DNA of 12,691 bases from Rickettsiales bacterium (GTDB taxonomy: Bacteria > Pseudomonadota > Alphaproteobacteria > Rickettsiales > UBA1997): contig JAIRWJ010000015.1 in the NCBI GenBank assembly GCA_031269065.1, forward strand, positions 1-12,691, read 5' to 3'. Below are positions 1 through 7,699 of this stretch, one piece after another. Within the stretch, counting starts at the first letter, position 1. The number at the start of each line of letters is the position of its first letter. Position numbers and translations under genes: made by a program. The notes under the pieces are model-generated. The model worked only from the letters and a program-made list of their open reading frames with translations, was not told the origin of the DNA and did not search any database.

Positions 1-921
1 ATAGAACTCGAATATTTCATGGAGTTTTTTGACGGTAGCATTGGGAAATATTGGAAATATCTGGTTTGTCTCTGGAGGAAATAGAAAATTATAGCCAGCG
101 GCAGCTAGACCATCTGCGAGGCGCATGGCCATGTCGTCTGCGTGTTTGGCATTTTCCTCGTAGAGTCCGTCCCTGAATAGTTCAAGAAACTGCAGGCCTA
201 GAGCTGCACCCTTTGCCAGCCGGGCACCGCGCTGCTTCATGGCTACCGTAAATCCGCATTTCATCTTATCGTTGGCGATAACTATGGCTTCGCCAAACAT
301 AGCCCCGTTTTTGGTTCCACCAAGGTAGAAGATATCGCAGAGCCTAGCCACGTCGGCGTAGCTAAGATCGTTCTGTGTACTAGCCAAGGCGGCACCGAGT
401 CTAGCTCCATCCATATAAAGATAAAGATCCTCTTCTTTACAATAGCTAGAAATTTCCTCTAACTCTGATTTGTGGTACAGAGTACCAACCTCTGTTGAGT
501 TTGAGATAAACACCATTTTCGGATTGACTCTATGATCATCGCCGTAGTGCAGCCTGACCACTTTTTCGATGCCGTCGACAGAAATTTTGCCATTTTTCCC
601 CTCTGCCAGACATATTCTGTGTCCGGTAGCCTCTATAGCTCCCGCCTCGTGGACAGCTATGTGTCCACTCTCTGCGGCAATTACTGCTTCAAAGGGGCGA
701 AGGAGGCTACCTATGACCGTCAAATTAGCCTGTGTTCCACCGCTCACAAAATGAACAGAGACACCAGGGCGATCTACCCTTTCGCCAATAAGTCTTGAGG
801 CCTCCATAGAATATTCATCTAGCCCGTAGCCTTCACACTGTCTGTTGCCGAGTTCAGCCAATGCTCGCAGTATGCGAGGATGGGCGAGCTCGCTGTAGTC
901 GTCTCTAAAGCTTATTTTCAT
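1..921 (-). CDS. ltaE: Low-specificity L-threonine aldolase, 3' end cut off by window edge
   Basis: PLP-dependent fold-type I enzyme that cleaves L-threonine or L-allo-threonine to glycine and acetaldehyde in the cytoplasm. I translated the minus strand: 307 residues are visible without a stop and the frame runs off the left edge. Relatives are about 330-350 residues, so roughly 30-40 C-terminal residues are missing. Visible hallmarks are SGGTQAN at 60-66 (cofactor phosphate region), H87 in ESGH (cofactor ring stacking), MDGARL at 170-175 with D171 for the pyridine nitrogen, and GGTKNG at 201-206 with K204 as the expected Schiff-base lysine. The start at 921 gives the usual N-terminus (FRDDYSELAHP). 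There is no clear Shine-Dalgarno, but a sigma70-like promoter lies just upstream. In a reduced genome this would be a glycine source. Seen: motifs and frame. Inferred: substrate preference. Confidence 0.93.
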   Translation of the reverse strand, partial: MKISFRDDYSELAHPRILRALAELGNRQCEGYGLDEYSMEASRLIGERVDRPGVSVHFVSGGTQANLTVIGSLLRPFEAVIAAESGHIAVHEAGAIEATGHRICLAEGKNGKISVDGIEKVVRLHYGDDHRVNPKMVFISNSTEVGTLYHKSELEEISSYCKEEDLYLYMDGARLGAALASTQNDLSYADVARLCDIFYLGGTKNGAMFGEAIVIANDKMKCGFTVAMKQRGARLAKGAALGLQFLELFRDGLYEENAKHADDMAMRLADGLAAAGYNFLFPPETNQIFPIFPNATVKKLHEIFEFY

Positions 922-956
922 CGTCAAATTCTTGTTTGAAAAACCATTCAACGGCT

Positions 957-984
957 ATGATAGCAAATAGACCCAAAATTTCAA
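957..984 (-). promoter_or_regulatory. Candidate sigma70 promoter for ltaE
   Basis: On the minus strand TTGAAA (984-979) is followed after 16 bases by TATCAT (962-957): 5 of 6 consensus matches in each box. The predicted transcript start near 950 leaves a leader of about 28 bases to the ltaE ATG at 921. This suggests ltaE is transcribed separately from the rseP-bamA-rnd unit behind it. Not tested by experiment. Confidence 0.5.
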
Positions 985-998
985 TTGTACAGGTCGGA

Positions 999-1059
999 CA
1001 CAGCCTAGAGATCAGTTTTTCTCAGCTGTGCCTGGATTTGAACAGTCTGTGAAACAGGC
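999..1059 (-). terminator. Two adjacent inverted repeats just after rnd, possible weak terminator
   Basis: Directly after the rnd stop codon are GCCTG/CAGGC arms (1030-1034 and 1055-1059) with an inner ACAG/CTGT pair (1042-1045, 1047-1050). Next comes CACAGC/GCTGTG (999-1004 and 1025-1030) with an inner GAG/CTC pair. No U-rich tract follows on the minus strand, so intrinsic termination is uncertain. The position, between the end of an operon and the promoter of the next gene, is the main argument. Confidence 0.25.
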
Positions 1060-2211
1060 CTAATGGTTTTTTTGAAGCATGGGCTGCTCTATTCGTAGCT
1101 CGGCTAACAGTTCCGACTTCCATCCATAGAGAATATTTTTTCGATCCTCGTAGCCCATCAGCAGAGCTATGAGGTCCGTTTTATTTATTACTCTGTCCGG
1201 GCAGATGTGTCTACTCCTTGCTGTGGTAGCTATTTCACTATAGAGACAGTCCAGCTCTTCTCTATACTCAAAACCCATCTCCACCGTGTAATAGGGCTCA
1301 TCCCCACATCTACAGTTTGCCACAAATTGTTTTACTAACTCCAAAATCTCAACTCTGTGAATTTTCTTCATATTTAACACTTCACTATTGGTTTGATAGA
1401 GTTTTTTCATATCCTCCGGAGTTTCCGGCCTGACTCTAGCTATGACTAGAAGGGCACTATCCTTCAGAACAAGGTTTCTTATTCTATTACTCTCAATAGC
1501 CCGAGTCTCTCTCCAGCTAGCTAAAGCCTTTATCAGCAAAGCACGGCCCATAGTTTTTTTATGTATTTTTAGCTTTAGCCTTTTCCACGAGCCGACTACC
1601 ATCTGTTCCTTTTCGCCGTGTCTCTGCAGATGCTCTATTTCATTTCTGTAGAATTCGTAATTTCCACACTCGCAAACCTTTCTGTGGAGTTCATCGTAGA
1701 GCCTCAGAAGATATTTCACATCATCGCAGGCATAGGCCAACTGTTTCTTTGTCAGAGGCCTTCTCCGCCAATTACTGGTCTGTAGACTCTTATTTTTCGT
1801 TAAATTTTCGCCTGTGATGACACCGACGGCCCCGAGATAGCCAATACTATACTCCAGTCCACAGAATTCGGCCATGACCTGGGTATCCTCGATGTTATTG
1901 ATCTTTCCCGGACCTAGAAAAAATTGCAGGGCATCTAGATCCTGACTAAATGAGTGTATTATTTTTTTTATATTTCCATTTTTGAGAATATCTATCAGTG
2001 GTTCCAGATTTATATCCTTCTCCAGAACATCCACAACAAATATCTCTTCAATCCCATCCGGCCTAACAAAAATCCCCTGAACTAGACAAAGGATCGGGTA
2101 ATAGGTTTTCTGGCGGATGAACTCTGTATCAAGTCCTACCACATTTCTGGGACTTTGTCCAATCAATGAACACAATTGTTCCAGACTGGAGTTACTTTCT
2201 ACTAAAATCAT
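1060..2211 (-). CDS. rnd: Ribonuclease D (3'-5' exoribonuclease, DEDDy family)
   Basis: Cytoplasmic 3'-to-5' exoribonuclease that trims tRNA precursors and other small stable RNAs. It has 383 residues, normal for the family. The exonuclease domain spans about 1-180 and has all DEDDy residues: D28 and E30 in LDTEF (Exo I), D91 in HSFSQDLDAL (Exo II), and Y160 with D164 in YACDDVKYLL (Exo III). An HRDC-type RNA-binding domain follows at about 215-290 (AL..L..WRE.RA....I.R..VLKD..LL.IA), then a C-terminal helical part. The start at 2211 lies 12 bases after bamA; a TAAGGG Shine-Dalgarno overlaps the bamA stop with 9-base spacing, so it is read as the third gene of the rseP-bamA-rnd unit. Its two hairpins downstream may end the transcript. 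Identity is secure; its particular RNA substrates here are inferred from the family. Confidence 0.95.
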   Translation of the reverse strand: MILVESNSSLEQLCSLIGQSPRNVVGLDTEFIRQKTYYPILCLVQGIFVRPDGIEEIFVVDVLEKDINLEPLIDILKNGNIKKIIHSFSQDLDALQFFLGPGKINNIEDTQVMAEFCGLEYSIGYLGAVGVITGENLTKNKSLQTSNWRRRPLTKKQLAYACDDVKYLLRLYDELHRKVCECGNYEFYRNEIEHLQRHGEKEQMVVGSWKRLKLKIHKKTMGRALLIKALASWRETRAIESNRIRNLVLKDSALLVIARVRPETPEDMKKLYQTNSEVLNMKKIHRVEILELVKQFVANCRCGDEPYYTVEMGFEYREELDCLYSEIATTARSRHICPDRVINKTDLIALLMGYEDRKNILYGWKSELLAELRIEQPMLQKNH

Positions 2212-2223
2212 CTCTGGGGACCC

Positions 2224-4566
2224 TTAGAATCTGGCTCCGGTGCCGATGTCGATTCTAAACTTTTCATCTCTGTCATAGGTTTCTTTCCTTATAGTCTTAC
2301 TAAAATCTAGAGTTAGATCAACTACACCAAGTCTAAATAGTAGCGAAAATCCGGCAGAGGATCTGAACCTTCCGCTATCATAGACTGTAAAATTTTCTTT
2401 TTTGTTTTTTCTCTCCATGCCAGTTGTTGTTCCAGCATTTGCGAAAAATATTCCATAGATCCCAAACATCTTGTGGAGATAAATCGGAAATTTAACCTCC
2501 GTATTAAGATAGCATAAATACATTCCACCCAAACCTATGCTTTTCTCAGATTCTCCATTACTGTGAGTAATTCTAGGACCTGCACCACCATATTTAAACC
2601 CCCTCATGTTGAGACCACCTAGATAGAACCCATCTATAGGATATAGCAGACTGTTCTTGCTGAGAGATCTTATATGGCCCAGCTTCACCTCAAACCTGAA
2701 TATAACCTTATCCAGATACAGAGGATAATAGTAGGCAAAGTGTCCAACAGTTTTCAAGTATTTTCTGTCGCCTCCGAGACCAGCAACAGCCAAATCTAGA
2801 TCTATATGATAGCCTCTGGTGGGACTAAAGTAAAGATCTCGCTTGTCATAGCTTAGGTTTGTCGAAACCTCTGATGTCAATCTGCCCTCGTTCGGAAATA
2901 TATCTTCATTTTCCTGCTCTAGGTAGCTTATCTTCTTGTAGTCAAATCTATAGGCCAACTTTTGCGATAGATAGTCGGTTATGTCAAACCTCAGAAAACC
3001 ATTGAAACCTGCGATATATTCATCAAAGCCGATCTTGAAGCTTGGATTTTTTGAGTTCTTTTCATCATTAAATACAAATCCAAAACCACCCCGAGCCTTT
3101 GTGCCGAACACATTTGGTTTGGAAAAACCTAGGCTAACGCTTTTGGAAAATTCAGAAACTGTAAGATCTGTTGCAAGATTTATTGCTCTGCCAAATAGGT
3201 TTCTCTGTTCAAAACCAATGGAACCATTAAACTTATCTATTGTGGAATAGGATACGCTGAATGTTACACTGCCGGTTCTGTCCTCAACCACACCCAGAAT
3301 GATGTCACTCTGATTTTCCAAAGTACCTTCTACCTCCTCATGAACAACTTCACTGAAAAAGCCCAGATTTTTGACCTTTTGTAATGACCTTTCCAGCAGG
3401 AATTCATTATACTGGCTTCCTTCTTCGATGTCCAGAGCCCTTCTCAGTACTTGGTCCCGAGTTTTAGAGTTGCCATATATTTCTATCTTTCCCACATACC
3501 TAGTTCTCTTGGCTTCATCGTAGGTAATTCTGAATATCAGATCAATCTCCTCACTACCTGTTTCTTTGAAATCCGGATTAGCAGATATGGTGAGATAGCC
3601 CATATCCACAAATACAGAATCCAACTCCTTTGTAACATGGGCAATGAGATTTGCATCAAAAACATCGCCACTTTTCATAGATTTTATTTTTTCCTCCAGG
3701 ATCTTTATGTTTACCTTTCCGACCTGGTCGTCAATACTAATTTTGCCAAACAGATATTTTTTATTTTCCTCCACACTGTAAACTATGTCGAAATTATTTT
3801 TCCCGGCATTGTAGATACCTACAGCAGATATGACCTTGACATTAAAATATCCTTTGGACCGGTAGAATTTCTCCAACATATGTTTATCATAATCCAGAAT
3901 ATTTGGATCATAGTCTATGGACTTACCAAATCTGTAGAATTTATTTTCTCTGCTAAAAATTTCACTCTTTAGGTCATTATCCTTGAAAGCCCCGTTGCCT
4001 ACAAAGTATATTTTTCTTATTTTAGCCTCCTTTCCCTTGGAAATGTTCACCGTGATTTCCACAAAATTACCGTCCAGCCGCTTCAGCTCGTAATCAACTT
4101 TTATATTGTAATAGCCTTGGGACCTGTAGAAAATGTTTATAAAGTTTTTGTCCTCTAGCAGAAATCGCTCAGAAAAAATCTCCCCAGTTTTTAGTTTGAT
4201 GTTTTCCATCACCTCGTCTTTATCGAGTTCTTTGGCACCGTTAAAGGTGATTTTGCTTATAAGAGGTTTTTCATCCAGATTTATCTCCAGGATACCACTC
4301 TCGCTGCTGTATCTAGTACCTACCTGGTCTAGACGACCGGTAGTGATTAGTTTCTTTTCCAGGCTATTTTTTAACTCTCTGCTGAACCTGTCGCCGACAT
4401 TTACCTCCGCCGTTTCCAGATAATAGATGGCATTATAGTGTTTATTCCCAGATATAGTAATTTCTTTGATAATATTAGATGATTTTGGTTTTTCTGCACA
4501 ATAGCCCGCTCCAAAGAACACCGGCACAGACAGCAGTAAAAAAAATGGTAAATGCCTATTTTTCAT
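2224..4566 (-). CDS. bamA: Outer membrane protein assembly factor BamA (Omp85)
   Basis: Central subunit of the BAM complex, which folds beta-barrel proteins into the outer membrane. It has 780 residues, typical for the family. A signal peptide (about 1-24, cleavage expected after GYCA) is followed by five POTRA domains at roughly 32-100, 101-176, 180-266, 270-348 and 354-428, recognisable by the repeating FYR.KGY.N.KV and I.I.GN patterns. The C-terminal 16-strand barrel (about 430-780) holds the L6 motif MRGF (R655 in GGLNMRGFKYGG) and ends in the required aromatic residue, F780. The C23 before the cleavage site does not form a lipobox (AGYC), so a lipoprotein is unlikely. Its ATG overlaps the 3' end of rseP by 11 bases, pointing to translational coupling. 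Gram-negative cell envelope is therefore certain for this organism. Confidence 0.97.
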   Translation of the reverse strand: MKNRHLPFFLLLSVPVFFGAGYCAEKPKSSNIIKEITISGNKHYNAIYYLETAEVNVGDRFSRELKNSLEKKLITTGRLDQVGTRYSSESGILEINLDEKPLISKITFNGAKELDKDEVMENIKLKTGEIFSERFLLEDKNFINIFYRSQGYYNIKVDYELKRLDGNFVEITVNISKGKEAKIRKIYFVGNGAFKDNDLKSEIFSRENKFYRFGKSIDYDPNILDYDKHMLEKFYRSKGYFNVKVISAVGIYNAGKNNFDIVYSVEENKKYLFGKISIDDQVGKVNIKILEEKIKSMKSGDVFDANLIAHVTKELDSVFVDMGYLTISANPDFKETGSEEIDLIFRITYDEAKRTRYVGKIEIYGNSKTRDQVLRRALDIEEGSQYNEFLLERSLQKVKNLGFFSEVVHEEVEGTLENQSDIILGVVEDRTGSVTFSVSYSTIDKFNGSIGFEQRNLFGRAINLATDLTVSEFSKSVSLGFSKPNVFGTKARGGFGFVFNDEKNSKNPSFKIGFDEYIAGFNGFLRFDITDYLSQKLAYRFDYKKISYLEQENEDIFPNEGRLTSEVSTNLSYDKRDLYFSPTRGYHIDLDLAVAGLGGDRKYLKTVGHFAYYYPLYLDKVIFRFEVKLGHIRSLSKNSLLYPIDGFYLGGLNMRGFKYGGAGPRITHSNGESEKSIGLGGMYLCYLNTEVKFPIYLHKMFGIYGIFFANAGTTTGMERKNKKENFTVYDSGRFRSSAGFSLLFRLGVVDLTLDFSKTIRKETYDRDEKFRIDIGTGARF

Positions 4567-5677
4567 TAAAAATCCCGATTATATCCCCCAGAGTAAAGAT
4601 AATCATGAGAATCATCAATATGGAAAAACAAATCTTGGTCAGATCGTTCTCAACTTTTTCACTCAACGGTTTCCTCCGTACAATCTCCAGTAGACAGAGC
4701 AATACGTGGCCACCGTCCAGCACAGGGATCGGCAACAGATTCATGAAACCTAGACTAACGGAAATTAGCGCCATAAATTGGATAAACACGTAGAAACCCC
4801 CTCTGATCGCCATTCCAGAATATTTAGCTATTCGCACAGGACCACCTATTCCATTGAGCCTATGTCTACCCAAAATTATCTGCAGAAGCACAGTTCCATT
4901 TTCAGCCGTTATTTTGCCCAGTCGTCTCAGCGATTCGTTGGAAGCTCTAGCTAGACCAACTTTTTCCCTGAGAATTGAATCTGATGATCCTATTCCTAGC
5001 AGAGGAATCTTGGTTGTTCTTCCAAAAATACCTTTTTTTGTCATTATGGTCGGAGTCACAGTTTTTTTGACTATTTCGTTGTTTCTAACTATCTCGACTG
5101 TCATCGGTTCGCCCGAACTGGACAGAACGATTTGCTGAATCTCTTCAAAATTGGTAGTTTTTTTGCCATCCAAAGTAACTATGCTATCGCCCACCATGAT
5201 TCCTCCTCTTTCGGCAGCACTGTTCGGAGCAACAAAACCTACACCATTAGAGAGTCTATCGATACCCTGGAAACAAAAGAACAGAGTAAAAAGCAGAAAG
5301 GCGAGGCTATAGTTAAACAGTGGACCAGCTACCGCTACCTGGATTCTCTGCCAGGGGCTTTTGCACTGTAGGCAGAGATTTTTTTCCCCCTCCGAAAGTC
5401 CACTAATTTTACTTCTGTCCACCATCAAAGAGGATGTATCCTCATCACCAAAAAATTTGCAGGAGCCACCACATGGTATAAGACATATCTTCCACAACGT
5501 GTTTCTCCTATCTCTCCAGCCGAATATTTTCTTTCCCATGCCAATAGAGAATTCATCAACTCTAACTCCATGAGACCTGGCCACAAGATAGTGGCCAATT
5601 TCGTGCACAAACACCACAACCGATATTATGATCAAAAAGGCTGCTGCGCTAGTAAAAAGTATACTAAAATCCTGCAT
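4556..5677 (-). CDS. rseP: RIP metalloprotease RseP (site-2 protease, single PDZ)
   Basis: Inner-membrane zinc protease that cuts transmembrane substrates such as anti-sigma factors and leftover signal peptides. It has 373 residues against about 450 for the E. coli enzyme, and one PDZ domain (about 145-212) rather than two. Membrane segment 1 (about 10-30) carries the zinc motif HEIGH (25-29), and the third-ligand region NLLPIPVLDGGH is at 313-324, so the active site is complete. Further membrane segments lie at about 113-137, 297-316 and 345-367. Unusually, the conserved loop after segment 1 reads CLIPCGGSCKFFGDED (C65, C69, C73), and C102 and C105 precede the AGPLFN motif, where relatives mostly have non-cysteine residues. 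The gene heads the rseP-bamA-rnd unit, has a promoter at 5759-5787 and shows no clear Shine-Dalgarno. Confidence 0.95.
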   Translation of the reverse strand: MQDFSILFTSAAAFLIIISVVVFVHEIGHYLVARSHGVRVDEFSIGMGKKIFGWRDRRNTLWKICLIPCGGSCKFFGDEDTSSLMVDRSKISGLSEGEKNLCLQCKSPWQRIQVAVAGPLFNYSLAFLLFTLFFCFQGIDRLSNGVGFVAPNSAAERGGIMVGDSIVTLDGKKTTNFEEIQQIVLSSSGEPMTVEIVRNNEIVKKTVTPTIMTKKGIFGRTTKIPLLGIGSSDSILREKVGLARASNESLRRLGKITAENGTVLLQIILGRHRLNGIGGPVRIAKYSGMAIRGGFYVFIQFMALISVSLGFMNLLPIPVLDGGHVLLCLLEIVRRKPLSEKVENDLTKICFSILMILMIIFTLGDIIGIFNEK

Positions 5678-5758
5678 AGACTACAAATAACCGCACTGTG
5701 AACTATCCCAGATAGGAGAGTAGTTATTCTCTTTATTAAAGTAAACAGTCCCACAAGG

Positions 5759-5787
5759 TATTTACATTTGATGAGCGAGGGAGTCAA
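5759..5787 (-). promoter_or_regulatory. Candidate sigma70 promoter for rseP-bamA-rnd
   Basis: On the minus strand TTGACT (5787-5782; 5 of 6) is followed after exactly 17 bases by TAAATA (5764-5759; 4 of 6). The predicted start near 5752 gives a leader of about 75 bases to the rseP ATG at 5677. The leader contains a small GAGA/TCTC inverted repeat. Box quality, spacing and orientation agree with the operon start. Confidence 0.5.
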
Positions 5788-5817
5788 TTTTTAGTGGTAC
5801 CGATAGTTTACTTCCTT

Positions 5818-5834
5818 CTCTGCATCTCGCAGAG
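5818..5834. repeat. Short hairpin (6-bp stem, 5-base loop)
   Basis: CTCTGC (5818-5823) and GCAGAG (5829-5834) are perfect inverted arms around ATCTC. It is immediately followed by a direct tandem repeat. No U-tract follows on either strand, so it is not an obvious terminator. Role unknown. Confidence 0.45.
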
Positions 5835-5855
5835 GTTCGAGGAGGTTCGAGGAGG
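5833..5855. repeat. 10-base direct tandem repeat, 2.3 copies
   Basis: AGGTTCGAGG occurs at 5833-5842 and again at 5843-5852, followed by the first three bases of a third copy. It is G-rich in an otherwise AT-rich region and begins inside the right arm of the hairpin. The core TTCGA is self-complementary. Replication slippage or protein-binding half sites could each explain it; nothing decides between them. Confidence 0.6.
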
Positions 5856-6085
5856 CTAGGGTGGGGATCATAAGGCTGACTTTTCAGTTTTAATTGCTTT
5901 CGTTGTTCTATAACCTAGGCTTCTACAGAGATCTGGAAGGAAATAGAGAAATAAAATTAGAAAAATATCAGAAAAACTGCCAAAAATATTGTTCTATTCC
6001 ATATTTTTATCTCCCTCTTCTCTATATAAACGCTGGGAAAAATCACAAATAGGTATTATGGAAGTATACACCAAACCAATTGTCC

Positions 6086-6102
6086 ACAAAAAAATTTTTT
6101 GT
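6086..6102. repeat. Perfect A/T palindrome upstream of the symporter gene
   Basis: ACAAAAAAATTTTTTGT has 8-base arms that are exactly complementary around one central A. It sits 9 bases before the possible -35 box at 6111. Such tracts can act as UP elements, bend DNA or bind regulators; they can also arise by chance in AT-rich DNA. Confidence 0.5.
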
Positions 6103-6110
6103 ACTCTATC

Positions 6111-6136
6111 TTGACTTAATTTCTCCACCATATACT
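6111..6136 (+). promoter_or_regulatory. Possible promoter for the AGCS symporter gene
   Basis: A good -35 box, TTGACT (6111-6116), is followed by TATACT (6131-6136), but the spacing of 14 bases is short. TACTCT at 6133-6138 would give 16 bases with a poorer match. The position about 40 bases before the ATG at 6173 is right for a promoter. Weak call. Confidence 0.25.
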
Positions 6137-6172
6137 CTCACACACCAGTCATAATTATTTATTAATCTAGTT

Positions 6173-7687
6173 ATGGGTTTTGATCTTAGCACTATGCTGA
6201 AACCAATTGAGATTTTGGATGAGGTGATTTTTTATAACATTGGTGGTTTTCCGGCACTTATCCTTGTTTTAATTTGTACTGGCCTGTTTTTTTCATTCTA
6301 CCTTAAGTTTCCAAACATCACGCTTTTTAAGCATTCCATCAGAGAAGCCACAAAAGGTAGTAGCGATAGTGGACTACTAAAGTCCAAACAATCACTGTTT
6401 ACTAGCCTTTCTTCCATAATCGGTATGGGAAGTGTGGCTGGTGTGGCTATGGCGGTGCGTATCGGCGGGCCAGGAGCTGTGATATGGCTCATGATAATGG
6501 TGTTGTTTAGTATGAATACATCTTTTGCCGAAACCTTGCTGGCCGTTAAGTACAAAAGTGTAAACATGGAAGATAAAAGTATAGATTGTGCCCCGGTGAG
6601 ATATATAAAAGAGTCACTTAGCGAAATTAACCTGAAAAGTTTTGGCGTATTTCTGGCGACAGTCTATGGAATAATGTATTTTATCGGCCTGATCGGAACC
6701 CAGATGTATCAGGTGCGCGAGGTTACGAGTCTGCTAATGCAGTTTGGACCGCTAGCTAATGCAAAATTTGTTATTACCATATTATTTGATATCATAGTTA
6801 TACTAGTTATTCTGGGTGGCATAACTAATGTGGCAAAAATTCTGGAAAAACTGCTTCCAGCTATCTGTGGTAGTTACCTTATATCTGTCATAGTAATTCT
6901 TCTGTTCAACCTGAAACGATTGCCTTTAGCCATATGGGTTATGCTCAGAGAAGCCTTCAGACTGAAATCGGCGACCGGAGGCATAATTGGAGCGTTGTGC
7001 ACGGGCGTTCAACGGGGTACATTTTCGAACGAAGCTGGACTTGGTACTGCCACAACGCCCTACGCCGCCATGGAGTCGGATAACATAGTAAAGCCAGCTG
7101 GGCTCGGTTCAATGAACCCACTATTTGTTGGCATAGTGTGTCTGGCAACGGGACTTATAATAGTATCAAGCGGCATCTATTTGAATCCAGCTGTGAGTGA
7201 CAGTGGTATTGTAATGGTAAAGAACGCATTCTCCACAGCGTTTTCCTGGTTTCCCTATGTGCTTTGTGTGATAATTCCTATGCTTTCGTTGTCCCTATGC
7301 ATAAGCTCGGCCTTCAATGCGCAAAATGTGTACCAGCACTACTTCGGTAAGAAAACCACTATCATATATTTTCTGATACAATTCCTGCTAATCTTATCTT
7401 CTGCCTTCACAAACCCCGAAGATGTCATGAAGATAGCCGACGTCCTCTATATGTCCATAGCCATCCCAAACATAATTTGTCTGCTGTTAGTAAGAGAAAT
7501 AATAAAAAAGACCTACGAGACCAACAAGAATGCTTTGTTCGGTGATAGCGGTGCCGGAAATGTACTTTCTTCCCCGAAGAGTCCCGAGAAGAGCCCTGAA
7601 AAAAGTCTCCCCAACTCCCCCGAAAGTTCTAAAGAGGAAAGTTCCTCAGAAAGTTCCGGAAGCTCGTCCTCAGATGAAAGTTCCTAA
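6173..7687 (+). CDS. Sodium:alanine/glycine-type symporter (AGCS family) with acidic Ser-rich tail
   Basis: Inner-membrane LeuT-fold carrier importing alanine, glycine or a similar small amino acid with a cation. It has 504 residues; the hydrophobic core (about 20-445, around 10-11 membrane segments) fits the family. Family marks include GMGSVAGVAMAVRIGGPGA (84-102) and the strongly conserved RGTFSNEAGLGTATTPYAA (281-299). The AGCS signature is divergent: the usual GTGN reads GMGS and the usual FWMW reads IWLM (103-107 region), so substrate or ion use could differ. Residues 466-504 form a low-complexity tail of Ser, Glu, Pro and Lys (SPEKSPEKS, then S/E/D runs) absent from typical members; by the family topology it faces the cytoplasm. 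An in-frame TAA at 6152 excludes longer starts; no good Shine-Dalgarno is seen. The gene precedes thiN, but a hairpin and 210 bases separate them. Confidence 0.9.
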   Translation: MGFDLSTMLKPIEILDEVIFYNIGGFPALILVLICTGLFFSFYLKFPNITLFKHSIREATKGSSDSGLLKSKQSLFTSLSSIIGMGSVAGVAMAVRIGGPGAVIWLMIMVLFSMNTSFAETLLAVKYKSVNMEDKSIDCAPVRYIKESLSEINLKSFGVFLATVYGIMYFIGLIGTQMYQVREVTSLLMQFGPLANAKFVITILFDIIVILVILGGITNVAKILEKLLPAICGSYLISVIVILLFNLKRLPLAIWVMLREAFRLKSATGGIIGALCTGVQRGTFSNEAGLGTATTPYAAMESDNIVKPAGLGSMNPLFVGIVCLATGLIIVSSGIYLNPAVSDSGIVMVKNAFSTAFSWFPYVLCVIIPMLSLSLCISSAFNAQNVYQHYFGKKTTIIYFLIQFLLILSSAFTNPEDVMKIADVLYMSIAIPNIICLLLVREIIKKTYETNKNALFGDSGAGNVLSSPKSPEKSPEKSLPNSPESSKEESSSESSGSSSSDESS

Positions 7688-7699
7688 GAGGAAAGTTCC
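7622..7699 (+). repeat. In-frame GAAAGTTC(C) repeats spanning the symporter stop codon
   Basis: GAAAGTTC(C) occurs at 7622, 7637, 7649, 7676 and 7691, spaced 15, 12, 27 and 15 bases, all multiples of three. Four copies encode ESS units in the symporter tail; the fifth lies after the TAA stop (7685-7687). The 24 bases at 7622-7645 and 7676-7699 match at 22 positions, and one of the two differences is AAA (7631-7633) against the TAA stop. Confidence 0.85.

Larger units (their letters stand above)
5678..6172. other. 495-base divergent intergenic region without a recognisable gene
   Basis: This AT-rich stretch separates the divergent rseP and symporter genes. I found no convincing protein gene, tRNA, tmRNA, RNase P RNA or SRP RNA in it. 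It contains the rseP promoter, a 6-base-pair hairpin joined to a 10-base tandem repeat (5818-5855), a perfect A/T palindrome (6086-6102) and a possible promoter for the symporter (6111-6136). The only small open frame of note (6058-6114, 18 codons, ATG to TGA) lacks support and is not called. Confidence 0.6.

Noticed and set aside
532..798. 88-residue plus-strand open frame
   Set aside because: It lies antisense to the threonine aldolase, which has a continuous 307-codon frame with all catalytic motifs.
1025..1060. tRNA-like T-loop (GTTCAAATCC on the minus strand) after rnd
   Set aside because: The flanking bases do not form a T stem, and no acceptor, D or anticodon arm can be built around it.
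3451..3972. 173-residue open frame on the plus strand inside bamA
   Set aside because: Opposite-strand shadow of a conserved coding region, no ribosome-binding site and no recognisable protein pattern.
6058..6114. 18-codon open frame before the symporter, possible leader peptide
   Set aside because: No run of regulatory codons, no attenuator hairpin and no good ribosome-binding site; its stop overlaps the -35 box, which argues against a transcribed leader.
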